Assembly (NCBI RefSeq): GCF_000373385.1
Contig: NZ_KB891329.1
Span: 124,001 to 188,000 of the forward strand
Origin: Thiobacillus thioparus DSM 505
GTDB taxonomy: Bacteria > Pseudomonadota > Gammaproteobacteria > Burkholderiales > Thiobacillaceae
Length of the DNA stretch: 64,000 nucleotides
Direction: 5' to 3'
Program-made: the position numbers and the translations under genes
Shown here: piece by piece, positions 44,232 to 55,800 of the stretch
Position numbering within the stretch: the first letter of the stretch is position 1
Layout of the letters: the number at the start of each line of letters is the position of its first letter
Notes under the pieces: model-generated
Told to the model about the DNA's origin: nothing
What the model saw: the letters and a program-made list of their open reading frames with translations, nothing else
Database searches by the model: none

Positions 44232-44894
44232 TTAACGTGAGGAGGATTTGAGTAGCACGATGACGGCGCCAGCGCCGCCGTCGACGGTGCGGGCCTGGCA
44301 GAAGGCGAGCACGTCCTCGCGCTGCATCAACCAGTGGCGCACCTTGTTTTTCAGTACCGGCAGGCGGTTCTTCGAGCCATGGCCCTTGCCGTGGATGATA
44401 CGTACGCAGCGCCGGTCTTCGAGCATGCAACGGTTGAGAAAGGCAGCCACCGCGATACGGGCTTCGTCGCCGGTATGGCCGTGCAGGTCGAGTTCGCCGC
44501 GGATGACCCAGCCGCCGCGCCGCAGTTTTCTGAGTGCGGCCGTGGGGACGCCTGGGCGCGAATACAGCAGTTCCTCGCCGGTGGAAACGGCCGTCTCCCA
44601 GTCCCATGGATCGGACAGGGCATCGACCAGTACCTGGCGCTCGTCGGCCTGTCTTTGATGGGCGACAGGTTTGGGACGCGGACGTGCGATATCGGCCCGA
44701 CCGGACGGCGGCAGCGGAACGGCATCGGCGACAGCGCGGCGGAACAGCACGGCGCCGTCCGGCTGGGGTTTCGGTTTATGCGGCGCCTGGTGAAGCGTGG
44801 CGGGCGAAGCGGTCTGTTCGCGCAGCATGCGACGCGCTCGCGCCAGCGCCTCGAATGAGGCGGGTGCGAGCGCACTGCCGCGGGCGCGCTTCAT
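44232..44894 (-). CDS. Smr-domain protein (SmrA-like)
   Basis: The 220-aa protein has a basic N-terminus, a middle region LYSRPGVPTAALRKLRRGGW typical of SmrA/YdaL proteins, and a C-terminal Smr domain with LDLHGHTGDEAR and RIIHGKGHGSKN. Smr domains act as nucleases or RNA/DNA-binding domains linked to translation rescue and recombination. It is 18 bp upstream of bcp and ends 15 bp from trxB's stop side, all on the minus strand. Confidence 0.88.
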   Translation of the reverse strand: MKRARGSALAPASFEALARARRMLREQTASPATLHQAPHKPKPQPDGAVLFRRAVADAVPLPPSGRADIARPRPKPVAHQRQADERQVLVDALSDPWDWETAVSTGEELLYSRPGVPTAALRKLRRGGWVIRGELDLHGHTGDEARIAVAAFLNRCMLEDRRCVRIIHGKGHGSKNRLPVLKNKVRHWLMQREDVLAFCQARTVDGGAGAVIVLLKSSSR

Positions 44895-44908
44895 GATGCA
44901 TGGCTCCG

Positions 44909-45898
<990 letters not shown>

Positions 45899-45940
45899 CT
45901 AACCAATCTTGGCGACGGCATTTCCATGCTGTCAGCCCGG

Positions 45941-45946
45941 TATAAT
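45941..45946 (+). promoter_or_regulatory. Candidate -10 box upstream of ftsK
   Basis: Perfect TATAAT 28 bp before the ftsK ATG, in the divergent trxB-ftsK gap. No -35 box with 16-18 bp spacing is obvious, so this is only a candidate. Confidence 0.35.
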
Positions 45947-45974
45947 CAGGTCCACTTTTGGTCTTTAAGTTCCC

Positions 45975-48251
45975 ATGGCGCGCCCTGCTTCCCGTTCTTC
46001 GACTCCCTTGTCGCCGCGCATGCAAAGGCTGCTGCGCGAAGCCCGTGCCTTGCTGGTGGGGTGTGCGGCGCTACTGCTGGCGGCAATCCTGCTTACCCAC
46101 AACTCGGCCGACCTGGGCTTCAGCACCACTGGCGACGGCGGTCCGCTGCGCAATCTGGGCGGGCGCGTTGGCGCGTGGCTGTCGGATCTGCTGTTGATGC
46201 TGTTTGGCATGTCGGCCTGGTGGTGGGTGGTGTTGGCGGCGGCCTATGTCACTCATACCTTTCGTCATCTCGATGAAACCCCGCTGACAGGCGGGCGTCA
46301 GCGCTGGTTCAGGCTGGGCGGGTTCGGTTTGCTGTTGCTGGGCAGCACCGGCATCGAATGGCTGCGCACCTGGCATTGGGCGGTGGCGCTGCCGGATGCG
46401 CATGGCGGCGTGCTGGGCGCGGGCCTGGGCGCGACTGCGGGTGCGCTGCTCGGATTCACCGGCGGTTCGCTGGTCCTGCTGCTGCTGATGGCCGTGGGGT
46501 TCAGCCTGTTCACCGGCGTGTCGTGGCTGACCATGGCCGAGCGAACCGGCGCGGGGGTCGAATGGGCCTGGTGGACATCGATCCGGACCTGGCAAGCCTA
46601 CCGCGACCGCAAGCTGGGCGAGGCGGCGCAGCTGAAACGCGAAGCGAAAGTGTCGGTGGAAAAGAAGAAGCGCGTCGAAGCGCCGCCCATCCGCATCGAG
46701 CCGGTGGTGAAGGAGGTGCCGCAATCCGAACGTGCCGTCACCGAAAAACAGGCGCCGCTGTTCTCCGATCTGCCCGATTCGCCGCTGCCGCCGCTGCATC
46801 TGCTCGATCCCGCCGACGAGGCGGTGGAAACCGCCAGCCCTGAGGCGCTGGAGTTCACCTCGCTGATGATCGAGCGCAAGCTCGCCGAATTCGGCGTCGA
46901 GGTGAAGGTCGTCTCGGCTTCGCCCGGCCCGGTGATCACACGCTACGAGATCGAGCCCGCGACCGGCGTGAAGGGCAGCCAGATCGTCAACCTGGCGAAG
47001 GACCTGGCACGCACGCTGTCGGTGATCAGCATCCGCGTGGTAGAAGCGATCCCTGGCAAGCACACCATGGGGCTGGAGATTCCCAACCCAAAGCGGCAAA
47101 TCGTGCGTTTGAGCGAGATTCTCGGCTCCAAGGCCTATCACGACAGCGCCAGCCCGTTGACCATCACCCTCGGCAAGGACATCGCCGGCAACCCGGTGGT
47201 GGCGGATTTGGGAAAAATGCCACACCTGCTGGTCGCGGGCACGACAGGCTCCGGCAAGTCAGTCGGCGTCAATGCGATGATCCTGTCGCTGGTGTACAAA
47301 TCCGATCCGTCCGCCGTGCGCATGATCATGGTCGATCCCAAGATGCTCGAGCTTTCCATCTATGAAGGCATCCCGCACCTGCTGGCACCGGTGGTCACCG
47401 ACATGAAGCAGGCCGCCAGCGCGCTCAACTGGTGCGTCGGCGAAATGGAGCGCCGCTACAAGCTGCTGTCGGCGGTGGGCGTGCGCAACCTCGCCGGCTA
47501 CAACCAGAAGGTGCGCGACGCCAAGAAGGCCGGTATGCCGCTGACCCACCCGTTCAGCCTGACGCCCGACAACCCGGAGCCGCTCGAAACCATGCCGATG
47601 ATCGTGGTGATGATCGACGAACTCGCCGACCTCATGATGGTGGTCGGCAAGAAGGTCGAGGAACTCATCGCACGCCTCGCGCAGAAAGCCAGAGCCGCAG
47701 GCATTCACCTGATCCTGGCGACGCAGCGGCCGTCGGTCGACGTCATCACCGGCCTGATCAAGGCGAATATTCCTACGCGGATCGCGTTCCAGGTGTCGAG
47801 CAAGATCGACTCGCGCACTATCCTCGACCAGATGGGCGCCGAGGCGCTGCTGGGGCAGGGCGACATGCTCTACCTGCCACCCGGCACCGGCCTGCCGCAG
47901 CGCGTGCACGGCGCCTTCGTGTCGGACAACGAAGTGCATCGCGTCGTCGATTATTTGAAGTCGCTGGGCGAACCGGAATACATCGAAGGCGTGCTCGAGT
48001 CGCCGGAAGAAGCGGGTGAGGGCGGGGGTGAATTCGGCGAGGCGGCCGCGGAAGCCGACCCGCTCTACGACCAGGCCGTGGCCTATGTGCTGAAGTCACG
48101 CCGCGCGTCGATCTCGTCGGTGCAGCGCCAGCTGCGCATCGGCTACAACCGCGCCGCGCGCATGATCGAGGACATGGAGCGCGCCGGACTCGTGTCGGCT
48201 ATGCAATCGAACGGCAACCGCGACGTATTGGCGCCCGGAGGCGACGCATGA
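45975..48251 (+). CDS. ftsK: DNA translocase FtsK
   Basis: The 758-aa septum-located motor pumps chromosomal DNA during division and activates dimer resolution by XerCD. Four membrane helices lie in residues 18-190. A short linker, then the alpha/beta RecA-like motor with Walker [12 protein letters not shown] (about 419-429) and [17 protein letters not shown] (Walker B region). The C-terminal gamma domain (about 695-750: [25 protein letters not shown]) reads polar sequences on DNA. The linker is short, as in SpoIIIE-like forms. The stop overlaps ispD by 4 bp. Confidence 0.95.
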   Translation: MARPASRSSTPLSPRMQRLLREARALLVGCAALLLAAILLTHNSADLGFSTTGDGGPLRNLGGRVGAWLSDLLLMLFGMSAWWWVVLAAAYVTHTFRHLDETPLTGGRQRWFRLGGFGLLLLGSTGIEWLRTWHWAVALPDAHGGVLGAGLGATAGALLGFTGGSLVLLLLMAVGFSLFTGVSWLTMAERTGAGVEWAWWTSIRTWQAYRDRKLGEAAQLKREAKVSVEKKKRVEAPPIRIEPVVKEVPQSERAVTEKQAPLFSDLPDSPLPPLHLLDPADEAVETASPEALEFTSLMIERKLAEFGVEVKVVSASPGPVITRYEIEPATGVKGSQIVNLAKDLARTLSVISIRVVEAIPGKHTMGLEIPNPKRQIVRLSEILGSKAYHDSASPLTITLGKDIAGNPVVADLGKMPHLLVAGTTGSGKSVGVNAMILSLVYKSDPSAVRMIMVDPKMLELSIYEGIPHLLAPVVTDMKQAASALNWCVGEMERRYKLLSAVGVRNLAGYNQKVRDAKKAGMPLTHPFSLTPDNPEPLETMPMIVVMIDELADLMMVVGKKVEELIARLAQKARAAGIHLILATQRPSVDVITGLIKANIPTRIAFQVSSKIDSRTILDQMGAEALLGQGDMLYLPPGTGLPQRVHGAFVSDNEVHRVVDYLKSLGEPEYIEGVLESPEEAGEGGGEFGEAAAEADPLYDQAVAYVLKSRRASISSVQRQLRIGYNRAARMIEDMERAGLVSAMQSNGNRDVLAPGGDA

Positions 48252-48949
48252 ATTTTTACGCACTGATTCCCGCAGCCGGCTCGGGCTCACGCATGGGCGG
48301 GGCGATCGAGAAGCAGTACATGGATCTCAATTCCGTACCCATGATCGCGCACGCGATGATGGTGCTGGCGCGCGAGCCGCGTCTTTCGAAAATTTTTGTC
48401 GTGCTGTCGCCCACCGACAAGCGCTGGAACAACTACGCGTGGCAGGGCTGGGAAGAACGCATCGAGGTGCTGCGGTGCGGCGGCACGACCCGTGCCGAAA
48501 CGGTGCTGAACGGGCTGCAGGCCATGTCGAATATATGTGCAGCGGACGACTGGGTGCTGGTGCACGACGCCGCGCGTCCTTGTTTGCCGGACGACATGCT
48601 GGGCAAGTTGCTGGATGAAGTGGCGGATGATCCCGTGGGCGGCCTGCTTGCCGTGCCGGTGGCCGACACCCTCAAGCGGGCCGCAGCCGACACATCAAAT
48701 GGCGCACGCGCCGAGGCCACCGTGCCGCGCGCCGGCCTGTGGCAGGCGCAAACGCCGCAGATGTTCCGCCATGGCAAGCTCGTCGAAGCGCTGCGGGCCG
48801 CCGGCAGCGACATGACCGACGAGGCCTCGGCCATCGAGCAACTCGGGTTGCAGCCGCGGCTGGTCGAGTCCGACAGCCGCAACCTCAAGGTCACCTATCC
48901 GCAGGACCTGGAGTTGGCCGGCCTGATTCTGGGGAAGCTGAATGAATGA
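48248..48949 (+). CDS. ispD: 2-C-methyl-D-erythritol 4-phosphate cytidylyltransferase
   Basis: This 233-aa enzyme of the MEP isoprenoid pathway links MEP to CTP. It has the nucleotide-binding [11 protein letters not shown] at residues 8-18, [18 protein letters not shown] and [10 protein letters not shown], all standard. It overlaps ftsK by 4 bp and ispF by 8 bp. Confidence 0.95.
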   Translation: MNFYALIPAAGSGSRMGGAIEKQYMDLNSVPMIAHAMMVLAREPRLSKIFVVLSPTDKRWNNYAWQGWEERIEVLRCGGTTRAETVLNGLQAMSNICAADDWVLVHDAARPCLPDDMLGKLLDEVADDPVGGLLAVPVADTLKRAAADTSNGARAEATVPRAGLWQAQTPQMFRHGKLVEALRAAGSDMTDEASAIEQLGLQPRLVESDSRNLKVTYPQDLELAGLILGKLNE

Positions 48950-49424
48950 CATCCGGGTCGGCCACGGTTTCGACGTGCATGCCTTCGCCGAGAACCGCAA
49001 GCTCATCATCGGCGGTGTCGACATTCCCCATGAACTCGGGCTGGCCGGCCATTCCGACGCCGATGTGCTGCTGCACGCGATCTGCGATGCGCTGCTGGGT
49101 GCGGCCGGGCTGGGTGACATCGGCCGCCATTTTCCCGATACCGACGCCGCGTTTTCCGGCATCGACAGCCGCATCCTGCTGCGCCGCGTCGCCGAACAGT
49201 TGCAGGAACGTCGCTGGCGCGTCGGCAACGTCGACGCCACGATCATCGCGCAGGCGCCCAAGATGGCGCCGCACATCGCGCGCATGACGGCGCATATTGC
49301 GGACGACCTAGGTGTGGCCATCGACCGCGTCAACGTCAAGGCGACCACCACCGAAAAGCTCGGCTTCACCGGACGCGGCGAAGGCATCGCCGCCGAGGCG
49401 GTGTGCCTGATCGCGCGTGACTGA
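48942..49424 (+). CDS. ispF: 2-C-methyl-D-erythritol 2,4-cyclodiphosphate synthase
   Basis: The 160-aa MEP-pathway enzyme closes the cyclodiphosphate ring. It begins [11 protein letters not shown], whose Asp and His bind the metal, followed by [20 protein letters not shown] and [19 protein letters not shown], and ends with the [19 protein letters not shown] motif. Overlaps with ispD and thpR imply one transcript. Confidence 0.96.
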   Translation: MNDIRVGHGFDVHAFAENRKLIIGGVDIPHELGLAGHSDADVLLHAICDALLGAAGLGDIGRHFPDTDAAFSGIDSRILLRRVAEQLQERRWRVGNVDATIIAQAPKMAPHIARMTAHIADDLGVAIDRVNVKATTTEKLGFTGRGEGIAAEAVCLIARD

Positions 49425-49977
49425 ATCCGGCCAGACCGAACCCCGCCCGGTCCAGCCGGGAACACTGCGTTTATTCTTCGCCCTGTGGCCCGACGGCGCC
49501 ACCCGCGACGCGTTGAACCGCACGGGCAAATGGCTGCACCAGCACTGGGGGGGCCGACGCATGCGCGCCGACACCCTGCACATCACCCTGGCCTTTCTCG
49601 GCAGCACACCGGTCGATCGACTGGATGCGCTGTTCGCCTGCGCCGACACCGTCCAGTCACGCGCATTTGAACTGATCCTCGACCAAGCCGGCTACTGGCG
49701 CCACAACCGCATCGGTTGGCTGGGTGCGAACGAGGCGCCGCCGCAGCACCTCGATCTGGTCGGCACACTGAATACCGCCCTGCAGGCCGCCGATTTCCCC
49801 GTCGATGCGCGGCCACATGTGCCGCATGTCACGCTGCTGCGCAAATCGGCGGGCGGCGAAATCCCTGCATGTGCGCCGGTACGCTGGCCAGTGAGCGATT
49901 TCGTGCTGGTAAAGTCTGTCACCGAACCGGATGGCGCGCATTACGAGGTGATCAGACGCTGGTTCCTGGATCGATGA
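49417..49977 (+). CDS. thpR: RNA 2',3'-cyclic phosphodiesterase (2H family)
   Basis: The 186-aa 2H-phosphoesterase has both catalytic motifs: HITLAFLG near residue 52 and HVTLLRK near residue 139. [11 protein letters not shown] at the start is typical of ThpR/LigT. It opens or joins 2',3'-cyclic phosphate RNA ends; its in vivo role is unclear. It overlaps ispF by 8 bp and is the last gene of the ftsK-ispDF group. Confidence 0.9.
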   Translation: MTESGQTEPRPVQPGTLRLFFALWPDGATRDALNRTGKWLHQHWGGRRMRADTLHITLAFLGSTPVDRLDALFACADTVQSRAFELILDQAGYWRHNRIGWLGANEAPPQHLDLVGTLNTALQAADFPVDARPHVPHVTLLRKSAGGEIPACAPVRWPVSDFVLVKSVTEPDGAHYEVIRRWFLDR

Positions 49978-50020
49978 TCCCCGGCAACCGGCATAAAACT
50001 GGGCCGTCATCAGATTTCAC

Positions 50021-50048
50021 TTGACACACTCAAAAAGCACCCTGTAAG
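50021..50048 (+). promoter_or_regulatory. Candidate sigma-70 promoter for the RHS operon
   Basis: Perfect -35 TTGACA at 50021-50026, 16-bp spacer, and TGTAAG at 50043-50048 (4 of 6 of TATAAT). It lies about 95 bp before the SpvB-like gene, in the only gap upstream of it. Confidence 0.45.
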
Positions 50049-50143
50049 TTTCGCCCCATCCATACAGGCCGATGCAAAGCACGTCGGCCACCTTTGCGGA
50101 AAACTGAAAAACAATTAACCAGTGCAGCTTTTGGGAGAGCCGC

Positions 50144-52864
50144 ATGTCCTTCAGTTTTGCCGTCTGTCGTCCCTCGCCTGGACGAGTCTTCGAACGCATC
50201 ATCGCTCTGTTCGGGTTGATCGTCTTAATACCGGCGTCGTTCGCGCCGTCCGCATACGCTACCGCAGTCGGCGCCACCCCCGGCAGCCACCAGGTCAGCC
50301 CCAGCGGCGCCTTCACCTACACCATCCCCATCGCCGTTCCGCCGGGCACCGCCGGCATCGAGCCCAAGCTCAGCCTTAGCTACAACAGCCAGGGCGGCAA
50401 TGGCCTGCTTGGCATGGGCTGGAGCCTCGCCGGGCTTTCCGTCATCCATCGCTGCCCCAAGACCATGGTCCAGGATGGCGTCATCGGTGGCGTCAACTAC
50501 AACGCCAACGACCGGTACTGCCTCGACGGCCAGCGTCTTGTTGCAGTCAGCGGCACCTATGGCGCCGATGCCACCGAATACCGCACCGAAAGCGAAAGCT
50601 ACAGCCGCATCGTCAGCTACGGCAGCCAGGGCAGCGGTCCTGCCTGGTGGAAAGTCTGGACCAAGAGCGGTCAGATTTTTGAATACGGCAACACCGCCGA
50701 TTCCCGGATCGAAGCCCAGGGCAAGAGCGAAGTCATGCTGTGGAGTCTGAACAAACTTGCCGACACCGTCGGTAACACCCTCACCGTCAGCTACATCGAA
50801 GACACCCCCAACGGGCAGTATTACCCGGATCGGATCGACTACACCGGCAACGGCAACGCGGGCAAGACACCGGGCAACTCTGTGCGATTCGTATACGAGG
50901 CGAGACCGGACATCACACCGCTGTATCAGGTGGGATCGGTCAATAAGACCACGGTCAGGCTTACGAATGTGCAGACCTATGCGGGGAATAACGTCGTCAA
51001 GGACTATCGGTTGGCGTATGACACACTTGGGAGTGCTGGGCGTTCCAGATTAGTAACTTTAAGTGAATGCGATTCACTCGGAAATTGTCTTTTTCCTACG
51101 ACGTTAGATTGGAAAACGTTGACGGTCGCTGACGGCAATTTCACCGCTCAAGGCAGCGGGAACTGGATCGGTCACGCAAATGGTGCCGCACAAACTCTTG
51201 TAGGCGATTTCGACGGAAATGGGAAAGACGATCTTCTCGGTTATAGCGCGAGCGGGGGATATGGCATAGCCCCCTTTTATGTTTGCACCTCGAATGGGAG
51301 CAATTACAGCTGTGCTGCATGGAATGCGGGTTCTTTAGCCGCCCCCATCCTTGGCGACTTTAATGCCGATGGCAAGGCGGATGTGGCGGGATATGGAATT
51401 CAACAACTGTCGTTTTGGGATAGACCCCCCCTCTTTGCCTATCATGCCCTCGTTTGCCTCAATACAGGCTCGTCTTTCACCTGTTCGACTTGGGCATCAG
51501 GGGTATTACTGTATGGTGATCCATCACTGATGAATGATCGTCTAATCGGCGATTTTAATGGTGACGGCAGATCAGATTGGGCACTTTGGCAGCCTAATTC
51601 CCAATGGAAAATTTGCACGTCAACCGGAACATCGTTCAGTTGCAGCATTTGGAGTGGGCCTACTGTAAGCATAAACAACACTGTTTCGGGCGATTTTAAC
51701 GGCGATGGAAAAACGGACTTGGCTGGTTATACGAGTAATGGCAACTGGAATGTGTGCTTGTCTACCGGTAGTGGCTTCTCGTGTTCCACTTGGCTTGGGC
51801 ATAGTGGAGGCGCGTCCAACAACGTCGTAGCGGACTTTAATGGTGACGGGCTCACGGATCTCGCGCAATACGTATCGGGTACTACCTGGAATGTTTGCCT
51901 TTCGACGGGCGTAGGATTTGCATGTGATAACTGGAGCGGTGTAAGTGCAACTTCTGCCGACACAAAGGTTGGCGACTTCAATGGAGATGGAAAATCCGAT
52001 ATCGCAGCCTCTCTGGGGTCTGCGTCGTGGAACGTCTGCCTATCCTCTGGTACAGCTTTTACCTGTGGTATTTGGTCTGGATCAAACGCCACAACCGCCA
52101 ATACTAAGGTGGGCGACTTTAATGGTGATGGAAAGACTGATCTAACTGGATATGTAAGCGGCAGTACTTGGCATACAACCCTGTCTGGTGGGGAATTCCC
52201 CGATACGATTTCCTCAGTTACTACTGGCCTAGGCACCAGCACAACCGTCACCTACGCCCCTTTGACCGCCAGTTCGGTCTACACCAAGGACGCGGGTTCT
52301 GTTTACCCGTATGTTGATGTGCAATCCCCGCTGTACGTCGTCTCCAGCGTAGCGGTGAGCGACGGCATCGGTGGCACTTATTCCACCGACTACAGCTACG
52401 CCGGCGCCAAATCGCATCTTCTCGGCGGCGGCTTCCTCGGCTTCCGTCAGGTCACCGTCCATGACCCCCAGGCGCACATCCGTTCCACCACCACCTACCG
52501 CCAGGACTACCCCTACCAGGGCCAGCCCCTGAGCACCCAGAAGCTCACCGACAGCGGCGTCCTCCTGGGCCAAAGCCTCATCACCTACACCAACCAGTTG
52601 CTCAACACCGGCATCAGCCCCACCTGGCACCAGTCCCTGCCGACGCATACCGTCGAATCCAGCTACGAGCTCACCGGCGGGCTGATCTCCACCGTCGTCA
52701 CCGACACCCAGTACGACGCCTGGGGCAACCCCACCGCCATCGCCGTCGACTCAGGCGGGGGCTACAACAAGACCACCACCAATACCTACGACAACATCAT
52801 CGACGCCAATCGCTGGTTCCTCGGGCGGCTCCGCCGCAGCGCCGTCACCAGCGTCACGCCATAA
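50144..52864 (+). CDS. Secreted SpvB/TcB-like protein with FG-GAP/VCBS repeats
   Basis: The 906-aa protein has a long signal-peptide-like N-terminus (FGLIVLIPASFAPSAYA, cleavage near residue 40). An SpvB-like domain follows (SGAFTYTIPIAVPPGTAGIEPKLSLSYNSQGGNGLLGMGWSL, residues 52-95). Residues about 350-680 carry seven FG-GAP/VCBS repeats with DFNGDGKTD-type calcium loops. The C-terminus is RHS-like (YSYAGAKSHLLGGGFLGFRQV, ending NTYDNIIDANRWF). TcB-type proteins form half of the hollow shell around an RHS toxin. GGGAG precedes ATG 50144. The RHS gene starts 12 bp after the stop. Confidence 0.85.
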   Translation: MSFSFAVCRPSPGRVFERIIALFGLIVLIPASFAPSAYATAVGATPGSHQVSPSGAFTYTIPIAVPPGTAGIEPKLSLSYNSQGGNGLLGMGWSLAGLSVIHRCPKTMVQDGVIGGVNYNANDRYCLDGQRLVAVSGTYGADATEYRTESESYSRIVSYGSQGSGPAWWKVWTKSGQIFEYGNTADSRIEAQGKSEVMLWSLNKLADTVGNTLTVSYIEDTPNGQYYPDRIDYTGNGNAGKTPGNSVRFVYEARPDITPLYQVGSVNKTTVRLTNVQTYAGNNVVKDYRLAYDTLGSAGRSRLVTLSECDSLGNCLFPTTLDWKTLTVADGNFTAQGSGNWIGHANGAAQTLVGDFDGNGKDDLLGYSASGGYGIAPFYVCTSNGSNYSCAAWNAGSLAAPILGDFNADGKADVAGYGIQQLSFWDRPPLFAYHALVCLNTGSSFTCSTWASGVLLYGDPSLMNDRLIGDFNGDGRSDWALWQPNSQWKICTSTGTSFSCSIWSGPTVSINNTVSGDFNGDGKTDLAGYTSNGNWNVCLSTGSGFSCSTWLGHSGGASNNVVADFNGDGLTDLAQYVSGTTWNVCLSTGVGFACDNWSGVSATSADTKVGDFNGDGKSDIAASLGSASWNVCLSSGTAFTCGIWSGSNATTANTKVGDFNGDGKTDLTGYVSGSTWHTTLSGGEFPDTISSVTTGLGTSTTVTYAPLTASSVYTKDAGSVYPYVDVQSPLYVVSSVAVSDGIGGTYSTDYSYAGAKSHLLGGGFLGFRQVTVHDPQAHIRSTTTYRQDYPYQGQPLSTQKLTDSGVLLGQSLITYTNQLLNTGISPTWHQSLPTHTVESSYELTGGLISTVVTDTQYDAWGNPTAIAVDSGGGYNKTTTNTYDNIIDANRWFLGRLRRSAVTSVTP
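51548..52252 (+). repeat. Five VCBS/FG-GAP coding repeats in 141-bp register
   Basis: The Asp codon of the DFNGDG loop recurs at 51551, 51692, 51833, 51974 and 52115, exactly 141 bp (47 codons) apart. Each unit codes for GDFNGDGKTDLAGY followed by WNVCLSTGSGFSCSTW-like residues. Two more units upstream (51206, 51356) are spaced 150 and 195 bp. The region is less GC-rich than its flanks (47% in 51541-51600). Confidence 0.9.
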
Positions 52865-52876
52865 GGGGAAGGGACC

Positions 52877-55800
52877 ATGCGTAGCGTATTGTTGAGCCTG
52901 ATTCTGGCGCTGACCCTGCCTGCCTGGGGTGCGCAGTTGACCCGTACCTCTTCGTTTGAGTACGACCCCGTCACCGGCCTCCTGGTCAAGGAAACCATCG
53001 AGCCCGACCAGCCGCAGATGCGGCTCGACACGACCTATGCCTACGACACCTTCGGCAACCGTACGGCTGTTACCGTCAGCTCCCCGGCCACCGGCACCGC
53101 CGCCATCGCGACCCGTGCCACGACGACCACCTGGGATGCCGACGGCCAGTTCCCCCTTACTGTTGCCAACGCCCTCGGCCACACCGAAACCAAGACCTTC
53201 GATCCCCGCTTTGGCGCCGTCACCAGTCTCACTGGCCCCAACAACCTCACCACCACCTGGCAGTACGACGGCTTCGGCCGCAAGACCCGGGAGAATCGGG
53301 CCGACGGCACGCAGACCGTCTGGACCTACGACGTGTGCGACGCCGCCTGTCCCGCCAATGGCGTCTATCGCATCGTCACCCAGGTGTTCGGGGCCGGAAC
53401 CCAGATCGCTCCGGTTTCCGTCGACTACTTCGACAGCCTCAACCGCAAATTGCGCACCGCCACCCAGGGCTTCGACGGCAGCTGGATCTACAAGGACACT
53501 GTCTACGACAATTCAGGCCGCGTACAGAAAGTGTCGCGTCCCTATTTCGCCGGCCAGACCGTGTACTGGGTCACCAGCGAATACGACGACCTCGGCCGCG
53601 TCGTCAAGGTCTATGAGCCCGACGTGCCGGACACCCCCGCGCTCAGCGTCGACTACAACGGCCTGACGATTGCCCGCACCAACCGCAAGGGCCAGGTCAC
53701 CACCGAGGTCAAAAACAGCCAGGGCCAGAAGGTCAGCGTCACCGACGCCATGGGCAACGTCACCACCTACGCCTACGACCCCTTCGGCAACCTCGCCCGC
53801 ACCACCGATCCGGCAGGGAACAGCATCGTCAACCTCTACGATTTACGGAGCCGCAAGATCCAGACGACCGACCCCGATCTGGGCACTTGGACCTACGAGT
53901 ACAACGTCCTCGGCGAACTGGTGAAGCAGACCGACGCCAAGAACCAGGTCGCAACCATGAGCTACGACGCGCTCGGCCGCATGACCCAGCGCATTGAACC
54001 CGGACTCACCAGCATCTGGGCCTGGGACACCGCTGCCTACGGCAAGGGCAAGCTGCATACCGCCCAGACCAGTGCGGGCTATATTCGTACCCATACCTAC
54101 GATACGCTGGGGCGACCGCAGTCCACCCTGTCCAATCTGGGTGCGGGCAATCCCCTGTTCTTTAGCAGCGTCACCTACGATGCCTTCGGCCGGGCGTCGC
54201 AGCAGAGCTACCCCAACGGCCTCACCCTCAAGACCGTCTACAATGCCTACGGCTACGTCGCCGAAGTCCGCAACGCCGCCACCAATGCGCTCTACTGGCA
54301 GCTCAACACCATGGACGCCGAGGGCCACGCCATCCGCGAAACCACCGGCAACGGCATCGTCACCGAGCGGAGCTATGCGGCCGACACCGGCCGCATCCAG
54401 AACATCGTCGCGAATACCGCGGGTGGCCAGCAGATCCAGGGGCAGGCCTATGTCTACGACACGATCGGCAATGTCGCGATCTACGCCGACGGTCCGGGCA
54501 ACCAGCTCGAAATCCGCGGCGGCTACGATGCGATCAACCGTCTGACGCAGATCGATTCCACGATCGACGGCGTCGCTTCCAGCCAGACGCTGGTCTACGA
54601 CGCTCTGGGCAACATCACAAGCAAGACCGGCGTCGGCAATTACACCTACGGCGATGTCCTGCATAAACATGCCGTCACCGCTGTCACCGGCGGGCCGGCG
54701 AATCTCGGCTACGCCTACGACGCCAACGGCAACCTTACCAGCGGTGCCGGGCGTTCCGTCACCTGGACCGCCTGGAACATGCCCGCCAGCCTGACCCAGT
54801 CCGGACAGACCCAGAGCTGGCTCTATACGCCCGAGCACGACCGCTACAAGATGGTCGCATCCGGCCGCACGACCTGGTACCTGAACCCCAGCGTGCATCA
54901 TGGTGGGCACTACGAGCGGACCCTGTACACCAGCGGCACCGTCGAGCACCGGGTCACCCTGTACGGGGCGGGACGTGCCATCGGCGAGGTGCTCACCTTC
55001 GAGGTCAGCAGCGGCACTGCGCCTGCGGCGCAGACGCGCTATTTCCACAGCGACACCCAGGGGTCGATCACCGCGGTCACCGACAGCGCAGGCGTCGTGC
55101 TGACCCGTTTCCGCTATGACGCCTGGGGCAAGCAGACCCTGACCTACGGCAACAACACGGGAATCAACGCCACCCGTCAGGGGCATACGGCGCATGAAAT
55201 GCTCGACGGCGGGCTGACGCACATGAACGGGCGACTGTACGACCCGGTGCTCTCCCGCTTCGTCAGCGCGGATCCGACGGTCGACAATCCGTTCGATCTG
55301 CAGAGCCTGAACCGATACAGCTATGTGAACAACAATCCGATGGGGTTCACGGATCCAACAGGCTACTTCAAGATCTTCGGGAAGAAGTGGAGTTGGTGGC
55401 GCGATAAGGTGGTTAAGCCGGTAGTGGTGATCGCGGTTGCGTGGAATATCGGACCTATGATTTTTAATTCCGTGTTCAATGCCACGTTGGCCGCGACTGG
55501 TTCGATGCCCATGGCAGGAAGTCTCTGGATTTCATCTATTGCAGCGGGGGCTGCGTCAGGTGCGGCCGTTGGTGGAATTACGGGTGGCATTTACAACGGT
55601 CCGGAAGGCATTCTTCAGGGGGCAAAATATGGTGCGATTGGGGGCGCGATTACCGGGCCAGTGGCGTTGGCTTATGGAGGCATCAATGGCCAGGGGGGCA
55701 GTCCGTGGAACGTGGAACGCGTCGCCGCCACCAGCCTCGCGGGCGGCACGAGTTCGGCGGCGACGGGCGGGAGCTTCGCGGATGGGTTCCGGACTAATGC

